A DNA stretch of 64,000 nucleotides from Glebionis coronaria (lineage: Eukaryota; Streptophyta; Magnoliopsida; Asterales; Asteraceae), in the NCBI GenBank assembly GCA_025667525.1, contig JANFOE010000190.1:1614501-1678500 (forward strand), given 5' to 3'. Positions within the stretch are counted from its first letter, which is position 1, and each line of letters opens with the position of its first letter. Position numbers and translations under genes: made by a program. Positions 1 through 8,440 of this stretch are shown here, piece by piece. Below the pieces are notes generated by a model. The model made no database searches. It had not been told where the DNA came from and was given only the letters and a program-made list of their open reading frames with translations.

Positions 1-595
1 ATAACACCATCCCGACATACAGCCCAGATCATAATATTCATAAAACATGTTTAACACTCAATGAATCGGATTAAAAGAACTAAATAGAATGAATTAGGGT
101 TTATGCAAGCTTACAACTCGTTTAGGGTTTTTAGATAGCAACCCTCGTCTTTCTTGATTTCTGGATTAAACACACTATTAATCTTCTTGTTTCTTGGTTT
201 GGGTCGCGGCAGGGAAGGAGAGAACACAAAGAAAAGGTAGGCGGCTGCTTGTTTTGATTTTAGGGTTTCATATGTGTGTTTGTGTCGGCATAGAAAAGAA
301 AAGGTTACACTCCCGTCTGTTTTATTTCCTTCACACGGGCTTGGCCCAGACTACGAGTTGCGGCGCAATACACATCAGTTGCGGCGCAACAGATCTGCGG
401 ATCAACAGTTGCGGCGCATGACACGTGAGTTGCGGCGCAAAATTGAAGGGCCTGCAGATCATGGTTCTGCGGATCAACAGTTGCGGCGCAAGACACATCT
501 GCTGTGGCGCAACATATACTGCTGGCAATTATCCCGCGTAAAGTAATAATAACCCGCGTATTTATAAATTCTCGATTTAAAATACGGGTTTTACA
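1..595 (-). repeat. 3' LTR of Tekay-I (partial)
   Basis: Matches 7654-8248 base for base at a constant offset of 7653 with one mismatch seen. The LTR edge is TTTTACA at 589-595, immediately followed by a pyrimidine run, which is the polypurine tract on the minus strand. About 1.6 kb of this LTR lies outside the window. Small open frames here have no family resemblance and are treated as chance. Confidence 0.95.
358..512. repeat. Array of TTGCGGCGCAA palindromes in the 3' LTR
   Basis: The odd-length palindrome TTGCGGCGCAA occurs at 358, 379, 430 and 481, with a one-base variant at 409 and a decayed copy at 502. A longer unit, CTGCGGATCAACAG plus the palindrome, occurs twice. The array is GC-rich in an AT-rich element and lies near the outer end of the LTR in transcription order (U3), where promoter elements are expected. 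Function unknown. Confidence 0.8.
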
Positions 596-697
596 ATTCT
601 TCCCCTCTAAAAGAAATAATTCGTCCCCGAATTAAAATGCGGCGTACTGGGTTTTACAATTCCTCTCCTCTAAAAGAAAAATTCGTCCCCGAATTAC
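587..697 (-). promoter_or_regulatory. Polypurine tract of Tekay-I, with a duplicated copy
   Basis: On the minus strand the tract AGAGGGGAAGAAT (596-608) abuts the LTR start TGTAAAACCC and is the expected primer for plus-strand DNA. The junction, meaning the first ten LTR bases, the tract and about 25 flanking bases, is repeated at 649-697 with a slightly altered tract (659-671). Confidence 0.8.
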
Positions 698-776
698 CAG
701 GTATTTAAGCTGACTGAAGTAAAGGCTGAAATGCTGATAAATTGAACGACATAAAAGCTGAAAAGACATACCCGAA

Positions 777-3700
777 TCAAAACTGAAAGTGAGGATAAGA
801 AGTCCGTATAGACTCCTCTGTTTCCCAAGTGGCCTCTCGCTCTGTATGATTCCTCCACAGGATCTTGATGAAAGGAATGGTCTTCCTTCTCATGACTCGA
901 TCCTGGCGATCTAAAACCGCTTCGGGTTCCTCGATATAAGATAAATCCTCCCGAATCTGATCGAGTGGATAATTTACTTTGTGAAGCTCATGATAGTTGT
1001 ACCCCCTGAGTAATGAGACATGAAGCACGTTGTGAACGTGTGAAAGCTGAGGCGGTAACGCCAATCGATATGACACTTCACCAATACGTTCAAGGATCTC
1101 GAACGGTCCGATGTAGCGAGGGCTAAGTTTGCCTTTGAGGCCAAAACGTCTGACGCCTCGTGCGGGTGATACTTTGAGGAACACACGATCCCCAGTCTGA
1201 AAAGATAGATCTCTGCGATGCTTGTCGGCGTAACTCTTCTGGCGAGTACGCGCTTCTTGCAGCTTCGCCCTAGCGATGGCGACCTTTTCATTGGTCAGTT
1301 CTATCAGTTCAGGTCCTTCAATTAAACGTTCTCCCACCTGATCCCAACAAATAGGAGCACGGCATTTTCTGCCGTATAACATCTCGAATGGAGCACGCTT
1401 GATACTAGCATGCCAACTGTTGTTGTAAGCAAACTCGACCAAGCAAATATAGTCATCCCAGTGTCCTGTCCATTCTAATGCACATGCACGTAGCATGTCC
1501 TCCAAGGTCTGGATAGTACGCTCTGACTGACCGTCCGTCTGTGGGTGGAAAGCTGTGCTGAGCTTGAGCCTAGTTCCCCAAGCTTTATGCAGGCCTCCCC
1601 AGAAATGAGAAGTAAACCGTGGATCTCTATCTGATATAATTTCGGAGGGTGTACCATGTAACCGTACAATCTCCTCGGTGAATAGTTTCGCCAATTTACT
1701 GACTGCGAAATCTTTACGAATAGGAATGAAATGTGCTGACTTGGTCAAACGGTCGACAATGACCCAGATTGCATCATGTCGCCGCTGAGTCTGTGGTAAA
1801 CCGGTAACAAAGTCCATAGAAATCTTGTCCCATTTCCACATTGGAATTTCTAATGGCTGAAGTAACCCGCTGGTACGCTGATGTTCTATCTTAACCTGCT
1901 GGCAGGTCAGACATTTAGACACAAATGTTGCGACATCCTGCTTCATGCCGCTCCACCAGAAATGCTGCTTAAGATCATGGTACATTTTTGTGGAACCCGG
2001 GTGGATAGAGAACGGGGAGCTGTGAGCCTCAGTCATTAAGGCTTCTCTGAGAGCAGGATCTTCTGGAACGCAGAGTTTTGTACCCTGCCATACAATACCG
2101 TCGTCATCGATGCGAAATTCGGTCTGACGGTCAATGTTCTGGATGATCGCCCAGATCTCACCATCATCCTTTTGGGCGTCTTTAATCCTGGAGAGTAAAT
2201 CTGGTTCTACCCTCAAACTAGCCCAGTATCCCCTCTGTCCGCGTACTAAGAGCTCAATATCATACTGCTCTAAATCCCGAATAATTTCTTCCTGAACTTT
2301 GATGCCATTTACCATACCTGACTTTCTGCTAAGGGCATCTGCCACGACATTTGCTTTACCTGGGTGATACTGGATGTTAGTGTCATAGTCTTTCAGCAGT
2401 TCTAACCATCGCCGCTGTCTCATGTTCAGCTCTCGCTGTGTAAATATATACTTGAGACTTTTGTGGTCGGTGAAGATATCACACGACTCACCGTATAAAT
2501 AATGCCTCCAGATTTTAAGGGCGAAGACGACTGCTGCGAGCTCTAGATCATGAGTAGGATAATTTTTCTCGTACGGCTTTAGTTGACGCGAAGCATAAGC
2601 GATGACTTTCCCATGCTGCATAAGAACACAGCCTAAGCCTTTTCCCGATGCGTCGCTGTATATCTGATAACCACCTGTACCGGATGGGAGAGTAAGTATC
2701 GGTGCTGAGATCAATCGATGCTTGAGTTCCTCGAAACTCTTTTCTCTCTCCTCGGTCCATATAAACTTCTCGCCTTTTCGCATAAGTTGGGTCAATGGTA
2801 ACGCTAAGCGTGAGAAGTTTTCCACAAACCTGCGGTAGTAACCTGCCAACCCAAGAAAACTACGTATCTCTGTGACAGACGTCGGTCTTGGCCATTTGGT
2901 GATAGCCTCCACCTTTGCAGGATCCATGGTGATTCCGTCCGCAGACACAATATGACCTAGAAACGCCACTGTATTCAGCCAAAATTCGTACTTCGAAAAT
3001 TTAGCGTATAGCTTTTCTTGTCTGAGAATCTGCAAAACTGTACGGAGATGATTCTCATGTTCCTCTTTGGATTTGGAGAAAATAAGGATATCATCGATGA
3101 ATACGATCACAAACTTGTCTAAAAATTCGTGGAAGACTCTGTTCATTAAGTCCATAAATACTGCAGGCGCATTCGTGAGACCGAATGGCATGACAACAAA
3201 CTCGTAATGACCGTACCTCGTGCGAAAAGCAGTTTTGGATATATCCTGCTCTTTTACACGCAACTGATGGTAACCTGACCGTAGATCGATTTTTGAGAAG
3301 TGCTTAGCACCCTGAAGTTGGTCGAATAAATCGTCAATACGAGGAAGTGGATAACGGTTACGAATAGTGAGCTTATTCAACTCACGGTAGTCAATACACA
3401 AACGCATACTACCATCCTTCTTCTTGACAAACAAAACTGGAGCGCCCCAAGGTGACACGCTGGGACGGATGAAACCCCTTTCGAGAAGTTCCTGAAGTTG
3501 ATCCTTCAGTTCCTTAAGCTCTACAGGAGCCATACGGTAAGGAGCTTTAGATACTGGTTCTGCACCCGGAACGAGATCGATACCAAATTCTACCTCTCGC
3601 ATGGGAGGTAAACATGGAAGTTCCTCTGGAAAAACATCCTGAAAATCTGACACAACTGGCTGATCATGAATCGAAGGTGTTTCAGAAGTCGTGTCATGGA

Positions 3701-4451
3701 CTGTAGCTAGGAAACCCTCGCAACCATGATATAGTAAGGTACGAGCCTGTAAAGCTGAAATGATCTGAACATGTTTTCCTGGTAGGAAGCCTCGGTGAAT
3801 ATACTCTGGTGTCTGGACATTACCAAAGATAACCTGGTGAGCATGGCAATCTATGGTGGCATGATGAACCGATAACCAATCCATACCCAGAATAATATCG
3901 AATTCACACATATCCAAAGGAAGAGCACTGACTGGACGGATTTTATCATCAAACTCAAGAGGGAGATCCTTATATACTTGGGTAATGAGTACAGAGTCTC
4001 GCATGGGGGTAGATATACTAAGTGCACTGTCTAGTGGCGTAGGGGTCATGTTTATTCTAACCGCATATGAAGTAGATATAACCGAGTGCGTGGCGCCTGT
4101 ATCGAAAAGCACGCATGCAGACTGTCCGTGTATAAACAAAATGCCAGTAATAGTACCTGTGGTCTTATTTGCTTGTTCACGGTTAGTAGTGTAGACACGA
4201 CCGGTGGTTGGTGGTATCGGTGGTGGCGGAGGTAACATCTGAGGAGTCTGGCCTGAGGTACCGGCAACATCCCCGCTCTTGCAATCCCTCTTCAAATGGC
4301 CGGGCTGACCACACTGGTAGCAATTACCCGAACCACGACGACAAAGTCCCGAGTGTTTCTTCCCACACGTGATGCAAGTGGGGTAAGTAAACCCGGTGGA
4401 AGTAGCTCTGGTTTGCTGAGCACCTGATTTATGAGGATATATACGTGTCAC
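777..4451 (-). CDS. Gag C-terminus plus Pol polyprotein (protease, RT, RNase H, integrase, chromodomain-like tail)
   Basis: A 1224-codon frame without internal stops that copies element RNA into DNA and integrates it. It has a CCHC zinc knuckle (residues 44-57, [14 protein letters not shown]), preceded by a second Cys/His cluster (26-37). The aspartic protease motif DTGA is at 117-120. RT carries FIDDIL near 451. RNase H has YSDAS near 597. The integrase has an HHCC zinc domain (about 807-850) and a DDE core (MDFVTG, SDRDPRF, DGQSERT at about 879, 942 and 974). The last 55 residues ([11 protein letters not shown] to EATWE) resemble the chromodomain-like tail of chromoviruses. The open frame begins at GTG with a stop upstream. 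The true N-terminus most likely comes from splicing: removing 4424-4504, 4570-4643 and 4788-4862 joins this frame to gag as one 1531-residue frame. The first nine residues would then be intron-derived. Confidence 0.93.
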   Translation of the reverse strand: MTRIYPHKSGAQQTRATSTGFTYPTCITCGKKHSGLCRRGSGNCYQCGQPGHLKRDCKSGDVAGTSGQTPQMLPPPPPIPPTTGRVYTTNREQANKTTGTITGILFIHGQSACVLFDTGATHSVISTSYAVRINMTPTPLDSALSISTPMRDSVLITQVYKDLPLEFDDKIRPVSALPLDMCEFDIILGMDWLSVHHATIDCHAHQVIFGNVQTPEYIHRGFLPGKHVQIISALQARTLLYHGCEGFLATVHDTTSETPSIHDQPVVSDFQDVFPEELPCLPPMREVEFGIDLVPGAEPVSKAPYRMAPVELKELKDQLQELLERGFIRPSVSPWGAPVLFVKKKDGSMRLCIDYRELNKLTIRNRYPLPRIDDLFDQLQGAKHFSKIDLRSGYHQLRVKEQDISKTAFRTRYGHYEFVVMPFGLTNAPAVFMDLMNRVFHEFLDKFVIVFIDDILIFSKSKEEHENHLRTVLQILRQEKLYAKFSKYEFWLNTVAFLGHIVSADGITMDPAKVEAITKWPRPTSVTEIRSFLGLAGYYRRFVENFSRLALPLTQLMRKGEKFIWTEEREKSFEELKHRLISAPILTLPSGTGGYQIYSDASGKGLGCVLMQHGKVIAYASRQLKPYEKNYPTHDLELAAVVFALKIWRHYLYGESCDIFTDHKSLKYIFTQRELNMRQRRWLELLKDYDTNIQYHPGKANVVADALSRKSGMVNGIKVQEEIIRDLEQYDIELLVRGQRGYWASLRVEPDLLSRIKDAQKDDGEIWAIIQNIDRQTEFRIDDDGIVWQGTKLCVPEDPALREALMTEAHSSPFSIHPGSTKMYHDLKQHFWWSGMKQDVATFVSKCLTCQQVKIEHQRTSGLLQPLEIPMWKWDKISMDFVTGLPQTQRRHDAIWVIVDRLTKSAHFIPIRKDFAVSKLAKLFTEEIVRLHGTPSEIISDRDPRFTSHFWGGLHKAWGTRLKLSTAFHPQTDGQSERTIQTLEDMLRACALEWTGHWDDYICLVEFAYNNSWHASIKRAPFEMLYGRKCRAPICWDQVGERLIEGPELIELTNEKVAIARAKLQEARTRQKSYADKHRRDLSFQTGDRVFLKVSPARGVRRFGLKGKLSPRYIGPFEILERIGEVSYRLALPPQLSHVHNVLHVSLLRGYNYHELHKVNYPLDQIREDLSYIEEPEAVLDRQDRVMRRKTIPFIKILWRNHTEREATWETEESIRTSYPHFQF

Positions 4452-4504
4452 GATTCTGATAACTTAACTGAAGTAAGGCTGACTGACTAAATTTTAAAAA
4501 TTAC
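4424..4504 (-). other. Predicted GT-AG intron 3 between gag and pol
   Basis: On the minus strand the 81-base segment starts GTAATTTTTAAAA and ends CATAAATCAG. It contains stops in the pol frame. Splicing leaves a G at the end of the upstream exon and GT at the start of the downstream one, making GGT and putting the zinc knuckle in frame. Tekay-II has a GTAATTT...CTCTCAG insert of 84 bases (50324-50407) at the same place. Confidence 0.6.
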
Positions 4505-4569
4505 CAGAATTTGCCGGTCGGGCAACCTGTTGACCCCTGTTGTTTTGGTCACGTCCCTGTCCAGCATCT

Positions 4570-4643
4570 CTGTTGGAATTTACAAATAAATTTTAGATCT
4601 GTTTTACACGATAACTTAGTATTCTTGGAGCTTAAAGGCTCAC
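4570..4643 (-). other. Predicted GT-AG intron 2, contains the apparent gag stop
   Basis: The 74-base segment starts GTGAGC after CTACAG and ends TTCCAACAG. The unspliced gag stop TGA lies inside it. The exon between introns 2 and 3 (4505-4569, 65 bases) is open and rich in Gln, Asn and Arg like neighbouring gag, which supports it being coding. Confidence 0.6.
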
Positions 4644-5602
4644 CTGTAGCTGCCAGAGGAGTTGGAACTACCGCGATAATTATCACCGCCGTTCCTCCTA
4701 TCTGACCGATTACGGTCATATGACTGACCGTGATTCCTGTAGTTCTGATGCGGAGTAGCCGATTGGGATCGGTCTCCTCCTCTGTGTCTGCCAGATTTTA
4801 ATAACATATAAGTTGCCAAGCAATAATGGCTAAAATGTTTAAGTCTGTTGGGTGAGATGTACCTCTTTTCCGGGCGCTCTAAAATCTCGAGCTCGTCCCT
4901 CTCATAAAGCATCTCGATGTCCCGAGCTGCATTAGCTACTTGTGACACATTAGTGAATGTGGCACTCATCAATCTATCTGCAGTCCTGGTGTGAAGAGCC
5001 CAGCGAAATTGCTTCACTTGCTCCTCTACGGTACCCGCAGCCTCCCCCAAGAATCCAGCCATCCTGAGGTATCGGTGCATGAACTCGATACTGTTTTCGC
5101 CATTATTCTGACGAATAACGTGAAAGTCCCTCTTCATCTTGGCTTGCTCCGCATGCGGGAAAAACTGGTCATAGAACATCGTCTTGAAACGTGCCCAGGT
5201 CAAAGCAAGCTCCCATGCATCTCCCCCGTTGGACTGTTTCTGAGACCTCCACCAATGTAGAGCAGGACCCTCCAGCTTATAAACTGCAAGCCTAACTTTG
5301 AAAACATCACCACAACCCATAGCTCCAAAAATTTTCTCTATATGGTAGATCCAGTCTTCTGCATCAGTTGGAGCTACAGTCTGCTCAAACAGTCGGGGTT
5401 TCTGCTTGTTGAACAGATCCAGCCACGCGGGTAAAGTGGCAGGTGGTGGAGCAGGAGGGTTGTTATTCTGCTGAGGTCCATTCTGATATTCAGCTCGGAT
5501 CTCGTCACGAATTTGGGGTAACATGGCCTGTATAGCAGCCTGAACAGCAGCAGCAATGGCAGCTGCGTTAGGATCATTCTCGGTTTCGCGTCTGGGTGGC
5601 AT
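4640..5602 (-). CDS. Gag polyprotein, N-terminal and capsid part
   Basis: A 320-codon frame starting MPPRRE at an ATG at 5602. It has an alanine-rich helix, a linker rich in Asn, Gln and Pro (about residues 40-56), and then a Ty3 gag capsid-like domain at roughly 60-235 (DWIYHIEKIFGAMGC, WWRSQ, FKTMFYDQFFP, EFMHRYLRMAGFLG). The C-terminus is basic and rich in Arg, Asn and Ser. Gag forms the virus-like particle around the RNA. A hydrophobic stretch of 25 residues (about 248-272) interrupts the basic tail and matches predicted intron 1 exactly. The frame ends inside predicted intron 2, so the expected zinc knuckle is missing from this frame and sits at the start of the pol frame. The related gag at 50408-51459 aligns with it. 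Confidence 0.9.
   Translation of the reverse strand: MPPRRETENDPNAAAIAAAVQAAIQAMLPQIRDEIRAEYQNGPQQNNNPPAPPPATLPAWLDLFNKQKPRLFEQTVAPTDAEDWIYHIEKIFGAMGCGDVFKVRLAVYKLEGPALHWWRSQKQSNGGDAWELALTWARFKTMFYDQFFPHAEQAKMKRDFHVIRQNNGENSIEFMHRYLRMAGFLGEAAGTVEEQVKQFRWALHTRTADRLMSATFTNVSQVANAARDIEMLYERDELEILERPEKRYISPNRLKHFSHYCLATYMLLKSGRHRGGDRSQSATPHQNYRNHGQSYDRNRSDRRNGGDNYRGSSNSSGSYR
4788..4862 (-). other. Predicted GT-AG intron 1 inside gag
   Basis: The 75-base, in-frame segment starts GTACATCTC after AAAAGAG and ends AAAATCTGGCAG. Unspliced, it encodes an out-of-character hydrophobic stretch. Tekay-II has a 92-base GT-AG insert with a stop codon at the equivalent place (50690-50781), so this position tolerates unrelated, removable sequence. 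Confidence 0.55.
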
Positions 5603-5717
5603 CTGAAATATAATAGAATGAGTTGATAAAACTGCAAAAAAGATCTGGGGTAATATATCTGAATATGCTTAGTGAAATTCATGAAGGTATAGTTAACAAA
5701 ACATGACATGAATACTA

Positions 5718-5852
5718 GTGAACGCCTAAGGTCAGTTCACAGAATGAAAATTTCTGAAACATAAATCTGACATGAGTAAGGATGAACGCCTATGGTCAGT
5801 TCATCCATACAAAATTTAAATAACAAGGGTGAACGCCTATGGTCAGTTCACC
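5718..5852 (-). repeat. Three hairpin repeats in the Tekay-I 5' leader
   Basis: Three copies of a 23-25 base unit (5718-5740, 5781-5805, 5828-5852) share the core AACGCCTATGGTCAGTT (copy 1 has A for T). Each has inverted arms: GTGAAC/GTTCAC, GATGAAC/GTTCATC and GGTGAAC/GTTCACC. The outer pairs change together between copies. They lie between the primer site and gag, where packaging or dimerisation signals occur in retroelements. The rest of the leader (5603-6051) shows nothing else recognisable apart from a weaker GATTAA/TTAATC pair near 5881-5920. Confidence 0.7.
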
Positions 5853-6051
5853 AAAACAAAATTTTGCTGAAATCACATGCGATTAAATATGGCCAGTCCT
5901 GTACCAGCCGTTTACTTAATCAAAATTTTGAAAAGCTGACTGATAAAATACATAAATAGCATGGAAGATAACGACGCCAAAATACAGGAAGTTCCTGATG
6001 ACCACCCACTAGTCACAGGTCAAGTTTTAGAGCCTACAGGTCGAACCTTGC

Positions 6052-6063
6052 GCTCTGATACCA
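6052..6063 (-). promoter_or_regulatory. Primer binding site, tRNA-iMet type (Tekay-I)
   Basis: On the minus strand this reads TGGTATCAGAGC, complementary to the 3' end of plant initiator tRNA-Met, four bases after the LTR end. It fixes the element's orientation and its LTR boundary. Confidence 0.95.
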
Positions 6064-6067
6064 TAAT

Positions 6068-8248
6068 TGTAACACCCCACTTGGATAAATGGACCGTTAC
6101 GTGTATTTATGGCGTGTCATCAAAGCATGCAAGGCAATGTAATAAACATTAACTGACCAAACGGAAATACCGGAATCAAACATCGGTAGTCCAACAAGCC
6201 CAAAATATAAAGATTAAAATACGGAAAGGAAAAGGACGAAACAGTGTCCAAACAACCAAAGTAAAGTAACGTAAAGTGTGCATAAAAATAAAGGAGTCTG
6301 GATAGCTCCCATCCAAATGCACGTACTCTCTTAGAAGTCCTAAGATCGTCCCTGTGTACCTGCCGTTGGGGAACATGAAAGGAAACTACGGCTGAGCATA
6401 ACGCTCAGTGAACGGATATAGCATGATAAGAATGAACAGAAAGGTAATGCAATAGAAGTCAAATGAAGCTATAAGACTGATATGTAACATGTGGTATGAC
6501 CTTGCATAAAATCTGTAAAACCTGGTTCATAAACTGATACTGAAATATAACTTTTAATTTCTGAAAACATGCATTTACTGTATTTTATTTGCCAGAGCTT
6601 ATATAGGTCACGTGCTGTAACAACCGTGCATGAATAACTGGAGGGGTGACCTCGTCATGCTGTAGAGGGGTGACCTCTAAATAACTGTGCTGGGTGGAGG
6701 GATCAGCTCCAATGTGAAGGATGTAGAGCACACACCACATTCACCCTGATAACTTGTAACACATATAAGCCTAGGATGCATCCATACGCCCCACTAAAAC
6801 ATACATATAAAAATGGCCAACTGAACATGAGTGGGACGATGCAGGATATCACTCTCCTGCATGTGAGTCACAACACCGGTGCCTCTAGTGTCGTGGTTAC
6901 GGTACCTCCGTAACTAGTACATAAACTGGTCGTGCTTGTATATAACGCTCAGGCAATTCCATTTAGTTATTAACATGATTACTGATAAATTAAACATATA
7001 CTGGGGAAAACATTCGGCGGAAGACGGGGAATCCTAATCATGCATAGAAGGGAAGTCCTTACTGAAAGGACGGAAAATCCGTACCTCTAGTCCAGTACCG
7101 ACTGAAAGGAAGACTGAACGAATACTACTCGGGCTTCACGCGTGCTACATAATTACAAGACGCGAGTAAGTTAACTGGTATCCGTTATCAAATTTCCTGG
7201 TCTTATTGGTTTCTTATATTTATTTTAATGTATTAACGTTATACTAATGGTTACGTACAATGTATATCTGTCGGTAATTAATTTCATAATAAATATTTCG
7301 CTAATATAAGTACGTTCTTAATTTGTTTAATTCGTTTTCCCAAAATATACCCTTTTTATATTTTTATAAAACCAGTTTATATTTAACTTACTAAATGCAT
7401 TTTACAACGTTTATTTCAAGTAAACTCATAAAAAAGGAATGAGATTTAACAGTCCCAAACGCACTCTTAACTGTTTTAAAACCGGTTGCCAAACAGCCCG
7501 TTACCCCTGTAGCCAAACAGCCCTATTTCCTGTTTAAAACCCACTGCCAAACACCCCGTTAGTGTAAACCCCAACCAAACCCTAATGATTTGCGGCTGGT
7601 TGTGCAGTCAATCACCGAGAGTCTTTTGACTCTCGGTTTGTGTGCCAAACAACATAACACCATCCCGACATACAGCCCAGATCATAATATTCATAAAACA
7701 TGTTTAACACTCAATGAATCGGATTAAAAGAACTAAATAGAATGAATTAGGGTTTATGCAAGCTTACAACTCGTTTAGGGTTTTTAGATAGCAACCCTCG
7801 TCTTTCTTGATTTCTGGATTAAACACACTATTAATCTTCTTGTTTCTTGGTTTGGGTCGCGGCAGGGAAGGAGAGAACACAAAGAAAAGGTAGGCGGCTG
7901 CTTGTTTTGATTTTAGGGTTTCATATGTGTGTTTGTGTCGGCATAGAAAAGAAAAGGTTACACTCCCGTCTGTTTTATTTCCTTCACACGGGCTTGGCCC
8001 AGACTACGAGTTGCGGCGCAATACACATCAGTTGCGGCGCAACAGATCTGCGGATCAACAGTTGCGGCGCATGACACGTGAGTTGCGGCGCAAAATTGAA
8101 GGGCCTGCAGATCATGGTTCTGCGGATCAACAGTTGCGGCGCAAGACACATCTGCTGCGGCGCAACATATACTGCTGGCAATTATCCCGCGTAAAGTAAT
8201 AATAACCCGCGTATTTATAAATTCTCGATTTAAAATACGGGTTTTACA
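6068..8248 (-). repeat. 5' LTR of Tekay-I
   Basis: A 2181-base LTR beginning TGTAACACCC and ending GGGTTTTACA as read on the plus strand, so TGTA...TACA termini. It drives transcription and holds the polyadenylation signal. It contains the TTGCGGCGCAA array (8011-8165) and a CTGAGC/GCTCAG hairpin (6392-6408) that also occurs in LTR T, in the solo LTR at 42661 and in Tekay-II. I did not find a convincing TATA box. Confidence 0.92.
8011..8165. repeat. Array of TTGCGGCGCAA palindromes in the 5' LTR
   Basis: Counterpart of 358-512: copies at 8011, 8032, 8083 and 8134, a variant at 8062, and a copy at 8155 that differs from the canonical unit in one base (CTGCGGCGCAA). The array therefore was present in the parent element. 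Confidence 0.8.
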
Positions 8249-8379
8249 ATATACATTCATATACATAAAAACATTTCTACATACCCACGGAGTCACATTA
8301 TCACAACCAAGCATTGGTTTCTAAGAGCCATGAGCGCGCGGATACTTTGTAAGGCAATCAAACAATTTTATGAAAGAGC

Positions 8380-8437
8380 AGTTATAGTCTAGGTTTTAAA
8401 AATGACCTAGTTCGCTATAACTAGTGCTCTGATACCA
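8380..8437 (-). promoter_or_regulatory. Primer binding site and adjacent two-tier hairpin (element II)
   Basis: The tRNA-iMet type site is at 8426-8437 (GCTCTGATACCA on the plus strand), three bases from the LTR. Beside it, outer arms AGTTATAG (8380-8387) and CTATAACT (8415-8422) enclose inner arms CTAGGT (8389-8394) and ACCTAG (8405-8410). The same arrangement with different inner arms occurs in elements G and III. Confidence 0.75.
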
Positions 8438-8440
8438 ATC

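Larger units (their letters stand above)
1..8248 (-). mobile_element. Tekay-I: Ty3 (gypsy) chromovirus LTR retrotransposon, apparently intact
   Basis: Minus-strand Ty3 element. It has, in element order, a complete 5' LTR (6068-8248), a tRNA-iMet primer binding site, a leader with three hairpins, gag, pol (protease, RT, RNase H, integrase, chromodomain-like tail), a polypurine tract, and the start of the 3' LTR (1-595). The rest of the 3' LTR lies left of the window. The domain order RT-RNase H-integrase places it in Ty3/Gypsy; the C-terminal tail suggests a chromovirus, and the long LTRs suggest the Tekay/Del clade (inference, no tree built). The two LTRs can be compared over 595 bases and I found a single mismatch (T505 against C8158), so insertion is recent. 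It inserted into the leader of element II at 8249; the five bases at its right edge are ATATA, and the matching left copy is outside the window. Confidence 0.93.

Noticed and set aside
194..546. Overlapping open frames repeated at 7847-8314
   Set aside because: They lie in the LTR palindrome array, are duplicated only because the LTRs are, and have no family resemblance.
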